Assembly: GCF_900156685.1 (NCBI RefSeq)
Contig: NZ_FTOJ01000004.1
Coordinates: forward strand, 1 to 64,000
DNA from: Chryseobacterium piscicola
GTDB taxonomy: Bacteria > Bacteroidota > Bacteroidia > Flavobacteriales > Weeksellaceae
Direction of reading: 5' to 3'
Length of the DNA stretch: 64,000 nt
Shown: piece after piece, positions 54,776 through 64,000 of the stretch
Layout of the letters: each line of letters opens with the position of its first letter
Position numbering within the stretch: position 1 is the first letter of the stretch
Position numbers and translations under genes: made by a program
Notes under the pieces: model-generated
The model's input: only the letters and a program-made list of their open reading frames with translations
Told to the model about the DNA's origin: nothing
Database searches by the model: none

Positions 54776-55552
54776 ATGAATATAACTAGAAACTTAGCAA
54801 CTATAGTGGCTTGTTGCATGATTTCATTCGCGCAGGCTCAGATTGAAAACCCTACACCACAGGCAGAAGAAATGCCTGAGAAAATGAATATCGTGAAGAC
54901 AAATGTCACCGCGTATGCTTTCAGAAACTTTAATTTAACTTATGAAAGAGCCATCAATCAATGGTTTTCTCTAAACATAGGTTTTGGAACAATGCCCGAA
55001 GGTAAGGTACCTTTTATGAGTTCTTTCTTGAATGAAGAAGATGAAAAACAATTTCAGAATCTTGAAATAAAAGCCACCAATTTTACTCTGGAACCAAGGT
55101 TTTACATCGGTCACGGTTATGGTAAAGGTTTTTACTTTGCCCCATATTATCGGTATTCAAGCGTAGAGACAAACTCTTTCGATTTTTATTATAATTATCA
55201 ACCTGTAAACGGAGTTACTTATCAAATTCCATTAACTGGAAAAGGAGATACAAGAGGACATAGCGGTGGTTTGATGGTAGGAGCGCAGTTTTTCTTAAAC
55301 AGAGCCCAAAATTTAGTACTTGATTTTTGGATTGCCGGTGCCCATTACGGAACAGGAAAAGGAGATTTTGAATTAAAAAGTGATGTTTACCTTAATCCCG
55401 AAATGCAGGCTCAGCTTAAAAAAGAAATTGAAGATCTTGACGTTCCTTTTGTAGAATATACAGTAGAGACCAATACCGAAGGAGCAAGGATAAAAGTTGA
55501 TGGTCCGTGGGCTGGTCTTAGAAGTGGCCTTTCTTTGGGATATAGATTTTAA
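54776..55552 (+). CDS. Outer-membrane beta-barrel protein (DUF3575-like)
   Basis: The 258-residue product has a signal peptide ending FAQAQ. Amphipathic strands then follow, including TYERAINQWFSLNIGFGTMP, a FTLEPRFYIGHGYGKGFYFAPYYRY-type strand pair and a final LRSGLSLGYRF strand ending in Phe, as in many outer-membrane barrels. It is similar to DUF3575 proteins of Bacteroidetes. Substrate and role unknown. Confidence 0.78.
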   Translation: MNITRNLATIVACCMISFAQAQIENPTPQAEEMPEKMNIVKTNVTAYAFRNFNLTYERAINQWFSLNIGFGTMPEGKVPFMSSFLNEEDEKQFQNLEIKATNFTLEPRFYIGHGYGKGFYFAPYYRYSSVETNSFDFYYNYQPVNGVTYQIPLTGKGDTRGHSGGLMVGAQFFLNRAQNLVLDFWIAGAHYGTGKGDFELKSDVYLNPEMQAQLKKEIEDLDVPFVEYTVETNTEGARIKVDGPWAGLRSGLSLGYRF

Positions 55553-55580
55553 TTAAGTTTAAGATAAAAAGTATTTAAAT

Positions 55581-56171
55581 CTAAATTTTCTTCATCATAT
55601 CATTAACAGTCTTTGCATGAAGATATAATTCCTGAAAGAAGTTATCATAACATTCTTTCAGGAATTTTTTATGTTCTAAAAAAGCTTCAAAAACAGGAAT
55701 GTCTTTTTCCAGATATTTTGCCTTATGCAAAACGTTTTTCATACTGAAACCTATGTTTTTATCTACTCGGTAATTGTAAAGCCAATCTTCAGATTCCATT
55801 CTTGAAAGCATAAGTTTGAAATTTTCAGGGAAAAGATGAAGATGCTGGTTTAGAACTTTATAAACATGTTTTGAGTGGTCTTTCCAGCCTTGTAATGTTT
55901 TTAAAGTGAAGTCATTAGCTAGAAAATAATCCATCGAAACATCAACGAAAGCTCCGGAATATAATCTTACCAACGGACTAAAAACCTTCTTTGCTTCATG
56001 TATCGCAGGATGAGAATCTGTAAAAGTATCAATTGCTCTGTGCATCGTAATGCCATCCTGAATATCTTTCGAAAAAGAATATCGCTCTTTGTTACGGATA
56101 TAATCTTCCAGAAATTGCCCGACAATTTGTTCGTCGGAAAAAGATAAGAAAGAATGGGCTAGGAAGTTCAT
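55581..56171 (-). CDS. acpH: Acyl carrier protein phosphodiesterase family protein
   Basis: The 196-residue product matches AcpH, which removes the phosphopantetheine group from acyl carrier protein. Features are MNFLAHSFLSFSDEQIVGQFLEDYI, HRAIDTFTDSHPA with the HD-type metal residues, and YSGAFVDVSMDYFLA. Length is normal for the family. It is the last of three minus-strand genes, with 77 bp between it and the WG-repeat gene. Confidence 0.88.
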   Translation of the reverse strand: MNFLAHSFLSFSDEQIVGQFLEDYIRNKERYSFSKDIQDGITMHRAIDTFTDSHPAIHEAKKVFSPLVRLYSGAFVDVSMDYFLANDFTLKTLQGWKDHSKHVYKVLNQHLHLFPENFKLMLSRMESEDWLYNYRVDKNIGFSMKNVLHKAKYLEKDIPVFEAFLEHKKFLKECYDNFFQELYLHAKTVNDMMKKI

Positions 56172-56248
56172 ACTGCAATTTAAGATTTAAAATCAAAATT
56201 CTCTTTAAAATAATTTCTAAGAGAATATTTTTACTACAAAAATCAAAA

Positions 56249-57667
56249 TTATTTCACCAAATAACCATGAAAATCAACTGATGAAACTTTTCCTTTTTTC
56301 ACGGCTTCTGTTTGTTTCGTTTTCGGATTAAACTCAAGAGAATCATACTTGGCAGGAATAAGTATTTTCCCTTCAAAATCCATCGTTCCGAATTTTCCAT
56401 CTTTCTTTAGGGTAATGTATTTTAAGCTGATGTCAATAGATTCAAAATCTAGGTTGGTAATCCATCTTTTTTCACCTAAATGAAAGACTCCGAATTTTTT
56501 GTCTTTCCCTACAATAAGTTTGTATTCCTCAGGTTTGCTGAGGTCGGTATCCAGAGAAATTTCAACTGAATCGTATGTACAGTCCAGAATTGTTTTGAAA
56601 TTTGCATCCACAATTCCTTTCTTACCGCCATTTGTAACTTCATAATTTGTATCGTCGAACCTTCTTATACGATCGAATTTCGGAGATATTTCTTTAAAAG
56701 TTTGAAAATCTACAATCACCTGTTTATCATCTTTATCAGCCAGAAAAAGTAATGGCCCAGATTTTAAATATTGAAGATTGTCATAAACCGATGGCTTTAA
56801 AATCTTGTAGTTCCCGTCGATAAAGTTCGCTTTACCGGCTATTTTCACCTGAAAAAAATGTTTTAATTCAGGATTTGAGTTGATCATCATTGAATAAGTG
56901 AATAATGGAATAAATTCATCAAATATATCCGAAACTTTTTCATTTTTAGAATTCACAATAAAAAATTTGGAATCTTTCTTCACCAAAAAATCTTTATTTA
57001 TAAGCTGAATCTGCTCATATTCAAAAGGTAGAATTTCTTCTTTTTTGCTGCTTACAACGCCATATTTTCCTTTAATATTGGCTATAATAAAAGATTTATT
57101 CACAAAAGTGACGTGGCCAAACTCCTGAGGATAAAGATTAAGGTCTACTTTGTTGTAGCTTACGTTTGATGCATAAGACAAGTGAACTAGGTCATTTTTA
57201 AAAATAGGCTGATCACTTTTTTTAGTTAAAATATTTGGAACGCTGGCATAGTATGATTTTTTAGCATCTAGATCGGCAATTCCGAAACCAAAACTTGGCT
57301 TTTCCCTTTCAAAATGAGGGTTTGATGTTCCATAATTTCCTTTAGGTTGTGGCTTATCCTTTTCTGCCGTAAGAGAAGCTGTATATGTCGCCATCGATGG
57401 GCTGTAGTAATTTTCCGGATAATAATTTTTACCGTAATAATAGACAGAAACTTTAATTTTAGCGCTGTTTTCTACCACATAAATTTCGGGTAGAAGGTGG
57501 AAAGCTTCCGTGTCCGGATTTTTTATTTCTAAACATTCAAGCAGAAGTTGATGAAGAATTTTTTGATCTCCCACCAAGTTTTTACGATCGGTAAGTGTTG
57601 GTTTTTCCTGGCTTTTACCCAGCCCAAAAAAAGCCAGAAAACACAACATATAAACTATTTTTATCAT
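56249..57667 (-). CDS. WG-repeat-containing exported protein
   Basis: The 472-residue product has a short signal peptide (MIKIVYMLCFLAFFGLGKSQ). Several WG-type beta repeats follow: KGKYGVVSSKKEEILPFEYE, GGKKGIVDANFKTILDCTYD, DGKFGTMDFEGKILIPAKYD and others. Such repeats usually mediate binding. It starts 9 bp after the radA stop, so it is read with radA, although no functional link is known. Confidence 0.85.
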   Translation of the reverse strand: MIKIVYMLCFLAFFGLGKSQEKPTLTDRKNLVGDQKILHQLLLECLEIKNPDTEAFHLLPEIYVVENSAKIKVSVYYYGKNYYPENYYSPSMATYTASLTAEKDKPQPKGNYGTSNPHFEREKPSFGFGIADLDAKKSYYASVPNILTKKSDQPIFKNDLVHLSYASNVSYNKVDLNLYPQEFGHVTFVNKSFIIANIKGKYGVVSSKKEEILPFEYEQIQLINKDFLVKKDSKFFIVNSKNEKVSDIFDEFIPLFTYSMMINSNPELKHFFQVKIAGKANFIDGNYKILKPSVYDNLQYLKSGPLLFLADKDDKQVIVDFQTFKEISPKFDRIRRFDDTNYEVTNGGKKGIVDANFKTILDCTYDSVEISLDTDLSKPEEYKLIVGKDKKFGVFHLGEKRWITNLDFESIDISLKYITLKKDGKFGTMDFEGKILIPAKYDSLEFNPKTKQTEAVKKGKVSSVDFHGYLVK

Positions 57668-57676
57668 GAGTAATTT

Positions 57677-59026
57677 TTAAAAAAGTCTCTCGTGGAAATC
57701 TTCCACCTTACTTACTTCCTCAATCTTAATTCCAAATTTTTTCTTAGGAAGTTTATTAAGATTTGAAATAAAAATTTTCTCATATCCCAATTTTTCGGCT
57801 TCTGTAATTCTTTGTTCGGCCTGTGCAATTGGTCGTATTTCTCCACTTAACCCAATTTCACCTGCAAAACAGTAATGTTCTGAAATCGCAATATCTTCAT
57901 TAGAAGAAAGAATTGAAGCCACAACCGCTAAATCTAATGCAGGGTCATCGGTTTTTATACCGCCGGTAATGTTTAAGAAAACGTCTTTTGCGCCCAACTG
58001 AAAGCCTGCTCTTTTCTCTAAAACTGCCAAAAGCATATTGAGTCTTTTAGAATCGAAACCAGTGCAGCTTCTTTGTGGAGTTCCGTAAACTGCAGTACTC
58101 ACCAAGGCCTGAATTTCCAGCAACATCGGTCGGTTTCCTTCTAAGGTTACCGCAACAGAATTTCCTGAAAGCTCTTCAGATTTTTTGGTTATTAAAATTT
58201 CAGACGGATTTTTTATTTCTTTTAAACCTTGGGATACCATTTCGTATATCCCTATTTCTGCAGTTGATCCGAAACGATTTTTATTTGCTCTCAATAGTCT
58301 GAAAAGATGATTTCTGTCGCCATCAAAGTTGAGTACAACATCTACCATGTGTTCCAATACTTTTGGTCCGGCAATTTGACCGTCTTTTGTGATGTGACCA
58401 ACTAAAAATACAGGAACATTATATTCTTTGGCATATTTAATAATTTCATTAGAGCATTCACGGATTTGAGAAACGGTTCCGGGCGAACTTTCAATCAGTT
58501 GAGATTGCAGCGTTTGAATAGAATCAATAATAACAAAATCGGGTTCTAATTTTTTAGCTTCATGAAGAATTTTTTCTAAAGAAGTTTCGGTGTAAAGAAA
58601 ACAATTTGGGTTTTTAATTTCCGCCAAACGATCGGCTCTCATTTTAATCTGAGAAGCGCTTTCCTCACCAGAAACATAGAAAACTTTCTTTTTCATTTTC
58701 AGTGCAAGCTGGAGAAGAAGGGTAGATTTACCAATTCCCGGTTCACCACCAATTAAAGTGACGGATCCTAAAACAATTCCACCTCCTAAAACTCTGTTGA
58801 GTTCATCAGAAGGTGTTTTTATCCTCGGTTCTTCCACGGCTTCAACTTCAATAATGTTGATGACGTTTTGTTTTGCTTTTGAAAAAGGTGGTGTTTTTGA
58901 AGATGTTTTTTCTACAATTTCCTCCACCAAGGTGTTCCATTCAAGACAATTTTTGCATTGCCCAGTCCATTGCGGATATTGTGAGCCACAGTTCTGACAG
59001 AAATATGCCGTTTTGAGTTTTGCCAT
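57677..59026 (-). CDS. radA: DNA repair protein RadA
   Basis: The 449-residue RecA-like ATPase promotes branch migration in recombination. It has an N-terminal zinc finger with Cys10, Cys13, Cys24 and Cys27, Walker A GEPGIGKSTLLLQ, the RadA-specific KNRFG motif, and a Lon-protease-like C-terminal domain (TGGIKTDDPALDLAV, GEIGLSGEIRPIAQ). All domains are complete. It is first in a minus-strand unit with the WG-repeat gene. Confidence 0.96.
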   Translation of the reverse strand: MAKLKTAYFCQNCGSQYPQWTGQCKNCLEWNTLVEEIVEKTSSKTPPFSKAKQNVINIIEVEAVEEPRIKTPSDELNRVLGGGIVLGSVTLIGGEPGIGKSTLLLQLALKMKKKVFYVSGEESASQIKMRADRLAEIKNPNCFLYTETSLEKILHEAKKLEPDFVIIDSIQTLQSQLIESSPGTVSQIRECSNEIIKYAKEYNVPVFLVGHITKDGQIAGPKVLEHMVDVVLNFDGDRNHLFRLLRANKNRFGSTAEIGIYEMVSQGLKEIKNPSEILITKKSEELSGNSVAVTLEGNRPMLLEIQALVSTAVYGTPQRSCTGFDSKRLNMLLAVLEKRAGFQLGAKDVFLNITGGIKTDDPALDLAVVASILSSNEDIAISEHYCFAGEIGLSGEIRPIAQAEQRITEAEKLGYEKIFISNLNKLPKKKFGIKIEEVSKVEDFHERLF

Positions 59027-59086
59027 ACTGCGAAGTTGGAGATTTTTTTTGAAATTTTCTTTCCAATTTTTGCTTAATTTTCAGTT

Positions 59087-59500
59087 ATGAAAAATATTTT
59101 TTTAAGTTTGTTGATTTTCATTGTAATGTCGCTTTTGCATGCTCAATTTACTGAATGGGCTGTAAAATTTTTAGGTTTGCCCGGTGGAGATTTTGGAATG
59201 TATTCTTATTTTATTCTTATTTTTTGTTCAATCATTACAGGAATAGGTTTGGTAACAGTGATTATTTTTAGAAAAAGTTATGGCTCAATATTAAAAATTG
59301 CAATTTTATTTGAAGTCATTTATTTACTTTTTTTAATAATTTCAGGGAATAATCCATTCTTGTATTTTTCAGAATCAAACAATCAAAATCTTTTGATGAT
59401 CTTAATGTATTGTATATCAGCAGTAATATTCTTTTTAATGTTTTTAACTCACTTATTGTACTTGAAAATAATTTCGTCCAGCAACAAGAACTTATCATAG
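59087..59500 (+). CDS. Small integral membrane protein of unknown function
   Basis: The 137-residue product has four hydrophobic segments (about 3-20, 38-60, 70-87 and 103-127) and short polar loops. No family motif was recognised. It diverges from radA by 60 bp and precedes a yceI-type gene that has its own promoter. Confidence 0.7.
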   Translation: MKNIFLSLLIFIVMSLLHAQFTEWAVKFLGLPGGDFGMYSYFILIFCSIITGIGLVTVIIFRKSYGSILKIAILFEVIYLLFLIISGNNPFLYFSESNNQNLLMILMYCISAVIFFLMFLTHLLYLKIISSSNKNLS

Positions 59501-59527
59501 GTCAATGATTCTATTCGGAACTAGGTC

Positions 59528-59535
59528 TAATTTTG
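59528..59535 (+). promoter_or_regulatory. -7 box of the YceI gene
   Basis: TAATTTTG matches TAnnTTTG, 20 bp before the ATG at 59556. Confidence 0.5.
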
Positions 59536-59555
59536 CCACTATAAATTTTTAAAAA

Positions 59556-60125
59556 ATGAAAAAATTACTATTAAGTTTCGCTTTCGCTTTGGTGAGCATG
59601 TTCACATTTGCACAATCAACCTGGTCAGTAGATCCCATGCATTCGTCAGTGAATTTCAATATCAAGCACATGGGAATCAGTTTCGTGCAGGGTAGATTTG
59701 ATAAATTTGACGGAACTGTTGTAACTCCGGGAGCAGGTTTAGACAATGCTAAATTTAGCTTCTCTGTACAAACAGAATCTATTAATACAGGAGTAGAGCC
59801 AAGAGATAAGCATTTGAAAAGTGCAGACTTCTTTGATGCTGAAAAATTCCCGGAAATGAAATTCGAAAGTGCTTCAATTGTAAAAGGAAAAAATAATTCT
59901 TATACTTTGAAAGGTAAATTAACCATTAAAAACGTTACAAAAGAGGTAAATATTCCGATGATTTTTGGTGGTATTATAAAAAATAAGCAAGGAAAAGAAA
60001 TTGCAGGTTTACAAGCAAAATTTTCTGTAAACCGAATTGATTATAATATCGTATATGATCCTACAGGAGCAGGTGTTGCTAAAGATGTTGAGGTAAATGC
60101 ATACTTCGAATTGGTGAAAAAATAA
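59556..60125 (+). CDS. YceI family periplasmic lipid-binding protein
   Basis: The 189-residue product has a signal peptide (MKKLLLSFAFALVSMFTFAQ) and canonical YceI features. These are STWSVDPMHSSVNFNIKHMG, GRFDKFDGTV, TGVEPRDKHLKSADFFDAEKFP, GKLTIKNVTKEV and FSVNRIDYNIVYD. The fold is a lipocalin-like barrel that holds long isoprenoid lipids. It is closer to E. coli YceI than the operonic copy at 28129-28674. Single gene. Confidence 0.93.
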   Translation: MKKLLLSFAFALVSMFTFAQSTWSVDPMHSSVNFNIKHMGISFVQGRFDKFDGTVVTPGAGLDNAKFSFSVQTESINTGVEPRDKHLKSADFFDAEKFPEMKFESASIVKGKNNSYTLKGKLTIKNVTKEVNIPMIFGGIIKNKQGKEIAGLQAKFSVNRIDYNIVYDPTGAGVAKDVEVNAYFELVKK

Positions 60126-60156
60126 TAGTTTTCATATTATATAATTTGGTTTGGAT

Positions 60157-60190
60157 AGGGCTTTCAATTTTTTTTGAAAGCCTTTTTTTA
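60157..60190 (+). terminator. Terminator of the YceI gene
   Basis: The stem AGGGCTTTCAA / TTGAAAGCCT is followed by a run of seven T residues. Confidence 0.85.
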
Positions 60191-60241
60191 TTTGAAAAAA
60201 ATTAAATTAAATAAATTTCAGAATTAAAAATATCAACAAAA

Positions 60242-60272
60242 TTGCTTTGCTTTTCTTTTTGTCCTAACTTTG
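60242..60272 (+). promoter_or_regulatory. pyrG promoter
   Basis: TTG (60242-60244), 20 bp, then TAACTTTG (60265-60272) is a good Bacteroidetes promoter. It ends 15 bp before the ATG at 60288, which excludes the earlier in-frame TTG at 60270. Confidence 0.6.
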
Positions 60273-60287
60273 CACAAACCTAATCTA

Positions 60288-61901
60288 ATGAGTAAAAAGA
60301 ATACAAAGTACATCTTTGTGACAGGAGGTGTAACTTCATCTTTGGGAAAGGGAATCGTTTCTGCTTCTCTGGGACTTCTGCTAAAATCACGCGGCTTTAA
60401 TGTAACAATCCAGAAACTGGATCCCTATATTAATATTGACCCAGGAACATTAAACCCTTACGAACACGGTGAATGCTATGTAACCGAAGATGGTGCGGAG
60501 ACAGATCTGGATTTAGGACACTACGAGCGTTATCTTGACTCGCCGACTTCTCAAAACAACAACGTTACTACTGGGAAAATCTACCAAACTGTAATAGAAA
60601 AAGAAAGAAAAGGAGATTTCCTTGGAAAAACAGTTCAGGTAATTCCTCACATTACAAACGAAATTAAACGTAGAATAAAAATTCTTTCTAAACAAAACTA
60701 CGATATCATTATTACTGAAATCGGAGGAACTGTGGGAGATATTGAATCTTTGCCTTACATTGAAACTGTTCGTCAGCTAAAATGGGAATTGGGTGAGAAA
60801 AATTCTATGGTGATTCACCTTACTTTATTGCCTTATCTGGCTTCAAGTGGAGAATTAAAAACAAAACCATCTCAGCATTCTGTGCGTCAATTGATGGAAA
60901 GCGGTATTATGGCTGATGTTTTAGTTTGTAGAACAGAGCATAAAATCCCGAAAGATCAGAGAGCAAAATTGGCTCAGTTCTGTAACGTTCCTTTAGACAA
61001 TGTGATTGAATGTAAAGATTTGGAAACAATCTATGAGGTTCCTATGTATCTTCAAAAACAAAACTTTGATGATGTAGTTCTTAAAGGATTGGATCTGAAA
61101 AGTGATAAAGAAGCTGATCTTAAAGACTGGAAAACTTTTGTGAAGAAATTCCAAAATCCAAAGAGAACCGTAGAAATTGCTTTGGTTGGAAAATATATTT
61201 CTCTTCAGGATTCTTATATTTCAATTGCAGAAGCATTCAAACATGCAGGAGCAGATATTGAAACAGAAGTGAAGATCAGATGGGTTTACAGTGGTGATTT
61301 AACCAAAGAAAACATCAAAGAAAGTTTAGAAGGCGTTTGCGGAATCTTGGTTGCTCCAGGTTTTGGCGATAGAGGAATTGAAGGTAAAATTCTTACGGCT
61401 CAGTATGCAAGAGAAAACAAAGTTCCGATGTTGGGAATCTGTTTAGGAATGCAAATCATGACTGTGGAGTTTGCAAGAAATGTTTTAGGATATACAAAAG
61501 CCAACTCAATGGAATTTGATACCTCTACAGAACATCCTGTAATTTCTTTAATGGAAGAACAGAAAAATGTAGTAGATAAAGGAGGTACAATGCGTCTTGG
61601 AGCTTGGAAATGTTCTTTAAAAAATGGTTCAAAATTGCATGAAATTTACGGAACTAAAAACATCTCTGAAAGACACCGTCACCGTTATGAATTCAATAGT
61701 GAATACATTGAGGAATTCGAAAAAAACGGCTTAATGGCAACAGGTACAAACCCCGAAACCGGTTTGGTAGAAGCTTTAGAAATGCAAGACCATCCTTTCT
61801 ATGTAGGAGTTCAGTACCATCCGGAATACAAAAGTACGGTTGCTACACCACATCCTTTATTCAGAGCTTTCATCAAAGCTTGTGAAAAAGAGATAAAGTA
61901 A
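60288..61901 (+). CDS. pyrG: CTP synthase
   Basis: The 537-residue product makes CTP from UTP, ATP and glutamine. The N-terminal synthetase domain (about 1-268) has KYIFVTGGVTSSLGKGI and DPYINIDPGTLNPYEHGE. The C-terminal class I glutaminase domain has the nucleophile Cys in MLGICLGMQ and the His-Glu pair in QYHPEYKS. The start at ATG 60288 (MSKKNTKYIFV) is set by the promoter position. Single gene. Confidence 0.98.
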   Translation: MSKKNTKYIFVTGGVTSSLGKGIVSASLGLLLKSRGFNVTIQKLDPYINIDPGTLNPYEHGECYVTEDGAETDLDLGHYERYLDSPTSQNNNVTTGKIYQTVIEKERKGDFLGKTVQVIPHITNEIKRRIKILSKQNYDIIITEIGGTVGDIESLPYIETVRQLKWELGEKNSMVIHLTLLPYLASSGELKTKPSQHSVRQLMESGIMADVLVCRTEHKIPKDQRAKLAQFCNVPLDNVIECKDLETIYEVPMYLQKQNFDDVVLKGLDLKSDKEADLKDWKTFVKKFQNPKRTVEIALVGKYISLQDSYISIAEAFKHAGADIETEVKIRWVYSGDLTKENIKESLEGVCGILVAPGFGDRGIEGKILTAQYARENKVPMLGICLGMQIMTVEFARNVLGYTKANSMEFDTSTEHPVISLMEEQKNVVDKGGTMRLGAWKCSLKNGSKLHEIYGTKNISERHRHRYEFNSEYIEEFEKNGLMATGTNPETGLVEALEMQDHPFYVGVQYHPEYKSTVATPHPLFRAFIKACEKEIK

Positions 61902-61925
61902 TAAATCAATTACAAACGTTATAAA

Positions 61926-61960
61926 TAAACTCAGGTTGATTTTTGTCAGTCTGAGTTTAT
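61926..61960 (+). terminator. Weak terminator after pyrG
   Basis: AAACTCAG pairs with CTGAGTTT around a 16-nt loop that can pair further. The following T-run is short, so efficiency is uncertain. Confidence 0.5.
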
Positions 61961-62004
61961 TATATACTAATACATTATAGCATAGAGTTTTGATAAAAAA
62001 ACAG

Positions 62005-62012
62005 TATTTTTG
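62005..62012 (+). promoter_or_regulatory. -7 box of yidC
   Basis: TATTTTTG matches TAnnTTTG and overlaps the in-frame TTG at 62010. The true start is therefore downstream, at the ATG at 62076. Confidence 0.5.
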
Positions 62013-62075
62013 TCGACTCTAAAATGTGATGGCATCGTCACTTTATTAATTTTTAAAATTTTAATTAAATATAAA

Positions 62076-63899
62076 ATGCAACAGAACAAAGGACTCGATA
62101 AAAGTCAGATGATTAGTTTTTCTGTTTTATGCTTAGTTCTTTTTGGTTTCATGTTTTATTTTCAAAACAAGCAACAGAAAGAAGATACAGCTAAAGCCGA
62201 GCAGCAAAAAACCGAACAGGTAAAGAGTGCTGTAAAGCCAACTCAGGCGAGCAACATCAATTCTAATATAACTCCGGGAGCAATTCAGACAGCCAACATT
62301 GCCAATAATGAGCTCAAAATTGAATTCTCAAGTCTTGGTGGCCAAGTTTCTAAAGTAGAGTTAGTAAAATACAAAGCTTACAACCAAAAGACCGATGTAG
62401 CTGATCTTCCGCTTTATCTGATTACCAAAAACAATTCAAACTATGGTTTTCAGTTTAAAGATAAAACAGGGAAAGTAATCAATACTAAAGATTTAGTTTT
62501 TACCCCTACAATCAACGGAAGTGTAGCAACCATGACTGCCAATTTGAATGGAGCAGCAATTCATTTTGTTTATACTTTGAATAATAATCCTAAGGCTGAA
62601 CTTAAAGATCAATATACATTAGATTTTAAAGTAAGGACTCAGGGTTTAGCTAATATTTCTTCTGATAATAAAGCAGATTTTATCTGGAATTACAATGTAA
62701 GAAACGTTGAAAAGGGTAGAGCTCAAGAGCAGTCGCATTCAGAATTTTCTTATGCATTTAATAATTATAAAGACTATGATTATGATGGAAGAACTGAAAT
62801 GGAAGAAGCGGAAGAAACCCTTAATTGGATTGGTGTAAAACAACAGTTTTTCTCTTCTGTAATTGAATCTAAAACCGGCTTTACGCAAAGCAAAGGTAAT
62901 CAGGAGACTTTGGAAGAGGGCGAATATCTTAAAAAACTCAATTTCGAAGGTTTCGTTCAAATGCAAGGCAGTGAACTGAATCAGGATTTCACTTGGTACT
63001 TTATGCCTTTGGATTTACCATTATTAAAATCTTACGACAAAAACTTTGACGAAATCTTACCGTTAGGTTGGTCATTCATAGGAGCAATGAACCGTTATTT
63101 CTTCATGCCTATGTATAATTTCATCGCAGGTTGGGGGCTTACAGCAGGTTGGGTGATTTTACTAATGACAATTATTGTTAAGTTGATTTTATCTCCAATC
63201 ATGTACAAACAGCACAAATTAAGTGCGATGATGAGAGTGATTCGTCCGGAAATTGATGAAGCAAATGCTAAATTTAAGGATGCAGATCCTATGAAAAAGC
63301 AACAAGCAACGATGGAAATCTATAGAAAAGCAGGGGTGAATCAAATGGCGGGATGTCTTCCGGCGTTGGTGCAGATTCCTATTTTCTATGCATTATTCCG
63401 TTTCTTCCCGAACTTTATCGACCTGAGAGGTCAAGGATTCTGGTTTGCAAAAGATTTAACGGCTTATGATGATTTAATTAAATTACCATTTAATGTACCG
63501 TTTTTAGGAGAGCATTTAAGTGTATTTGCCATTGCTTGTACTGTAGTGATTTTAATTTATACTGTAATGACTTCGGGAAACATGCAACAGCCACAACAAG
63601 AAGGAATGCCAAATATGAAAGTGCTGATGTATATTTTCCCCATCACATTTTTATTCTTCCTGAATACTTCAGCATCTGGTCTCTCTTGGTATTATTTTGT
63701 ATCTAATGCAATTAATATTTTAATTATTTTGGTTATAAAATATCTAATATTAGATGAAAAAAAGATTCATGCACAAATTCAGGCAAACAAAGAAAAACCT
63801 AAAACTGAAAGCAAGTTTCAAAAAAGAATGAGAGAAATGATGGAGAAGGCTCAGGAGCAACAAAAGTCTCAAGGTCAGCAGAAATCAAACAAAAAATAG
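62076..63899 (+). CDS. yidC: Membrane protein insertase YidC
   Basis: The 607-residue product inserts and folds inner-membrane proteins, alone or with Sec. I start it at the ATG at 62076 (MQQNKGLDKSQMISFSV), since upstream codons overlap the promoter. It has a first transmembrane helix (about 12-30), a large periplasmic P1 domain (about 70-340), and the conserved five-helix core from about residue 355 (GWGLTAGWVILLMTIIVKLI, then YRKAGVNQMAGCLPALVQIP). A Lys/Gln-rich cytoplasmic tail (EKAQEQQKSQGQQKSNKK) may contact ribosomes. Confidence 0.97.
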   Translation: MQQNKGLDKSQMISFSVLCLVLFGFMFYFQNKQQKEDTAKAEQQKTEQVKSAVKPTQASNINSNITPGAIQTANIANNELKIEFSSLGGQVSKVELVKYKAYNQKTDVADLPLYLITKNNSNYGFQFKDKTGKVINTKDLVFTPTINGSVATMTANLNGAAIHFVYTLNNNPKAELKDQYTLDFKVRTQGLANISSDNKADFIWNYNVRNVEKGRAQEQSHSEFSYAFNNYKDYDYDGRTEMEEAEETLNWIGVKQQFFSSVIESKTGFTQSKGNQETLEEGEYLKKLNFEGFVQMQGSELNQDFTWYFMPLDLPLLKSYDKNFDEILPLGWSFIGAMNRYFFMPMYNFIAGWGLTAGWVILLMTIIVKLILSPIMYKQHKLSAMMRVIRPEIDEANAKFKDADPMKKQQATMEIYRKAGVNQMAGCLPALVQIPIFYALFRFFPNFIDLRGQGFWFAKDLTAYDDLIKLPFNVPFLGEHLSVFAIACTVVILIYTVMTSGNMQQPQQEGMPNMKVLMYIFPITFLFFLNTSASGLSWYYFVSNAINILIILVIKYLILDEKKIHAQIQANKEKPKTESKFQKRMREMMEKAQEQQKSQGQQKSNKK

Positions 63900-63922
63900 A
63901 ATACTATTTTACTGTAAAGTAC

Positions 63923-63955
63923 AAAGAGAAGCATGATAATGCTTCTCTTTTTTTA
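63923..63955 (+). terminator. Terminator of yidC
   Basis: A perfect 12-bp stem AAAGAGAAGCAT / ATGCTTCTCTTT with a 4-nt loop is followed by T residues. Confidence 0.88.
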
Positions 63956-64000
63956 TTTAGAATTGTTTTAAATAATCTTTTGCAACTTAATGATTCGTTA

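Overview
The window looks like chromosomal DNA of a flavobacterium, most likely Chryseobacterium or a close relative. The DNA is AT-rich and A-rich leaders replace Shine-Dalgarno sites. Upstream of many genes there is a Bacteroidetes-type -7 box of the form TAnnTTTG. Several secreted proteins end in a type IX secretion (T9SS) type A sorting domain. RpoB, RpoC, GroEL, YidC, LpxK and RadA are all of Bacteroidetes type. No tRNA, rRNA, CRISPR array, intact insertion sequence or prophage was seen.

Layout. 1-500: gene-poor, with palindromic repeats around a tiny ORF remnant (possible degraded REP/RAYT unit). 502-3255 (-): one secreted metallophosphatase gene split by an in-frame TAA. 3869-16617 (+): two tandem copies of a three-gene surface-protein module, each a small exported protein, a large multidomain surface protein (2313 aa or a 769-aa lectin) and a ~185-aa secreted partner. 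17014-25635 (+): rpoB-rpoC-DUF3467, directly behind the surface modules and not behind rplL. 26157-29947 (+): a Crp/Fnr regulator and a tight five-gene operon (DUF5777 barrel, c-type cytochrome lipoprotein, YceI, ankyrin protein, DOMON/T9SS protein). 29978-31795 (-): an unassigned protein and an EcsC-TerB fusion. 32175-34818 (+): an HTH-like protein and a nucleotide pyrophosphatase-like enzyme. 35093-38741: M1 peptidase, HupE/UreJ-like protein and DUF6702 protein. 38801-41899 (-): a small protein, an ABC exporter and truA. 42297-48353 (+): lpxK, thioredoxin-like lipoprotein, dinB, alpha-amylase, alcohol dehydrogenase. 48559-51708: a secreted unknown (-), then groES, an S23-type four-helix-bundle gene, and groEL. 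52068-55552 (+): kelch protein, DUF1801, T9SS protein, outer-membrane barrel. 55581-59026 (-): acpH, WG-repeat protein, radA. 59087-63899 (+): small membrane protein, YceI, pyrG, yidC.

Most notable signals. (1) The duplicated surface module 3869-16617, with conserved promoter and leader, a shared C-terminal domain between large and small partners, and a hairpin between the partners in both copies. (2) The S23 gene between groES and groEL, bounded by complementary arms like an rRNA intervening sequence, with similar palindromic spacers in the rpoBC operon. (3) The Crp/Fnr-linked redox operon with a CRP-like palindrome about 42 bp upstream of the inferred transcription start. (4) Two dispersed hairpin elements with conserved flanks and different stems. 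(5) A nonsense codon that cuts a T9SS-exported phosphatase from its sorting domain.
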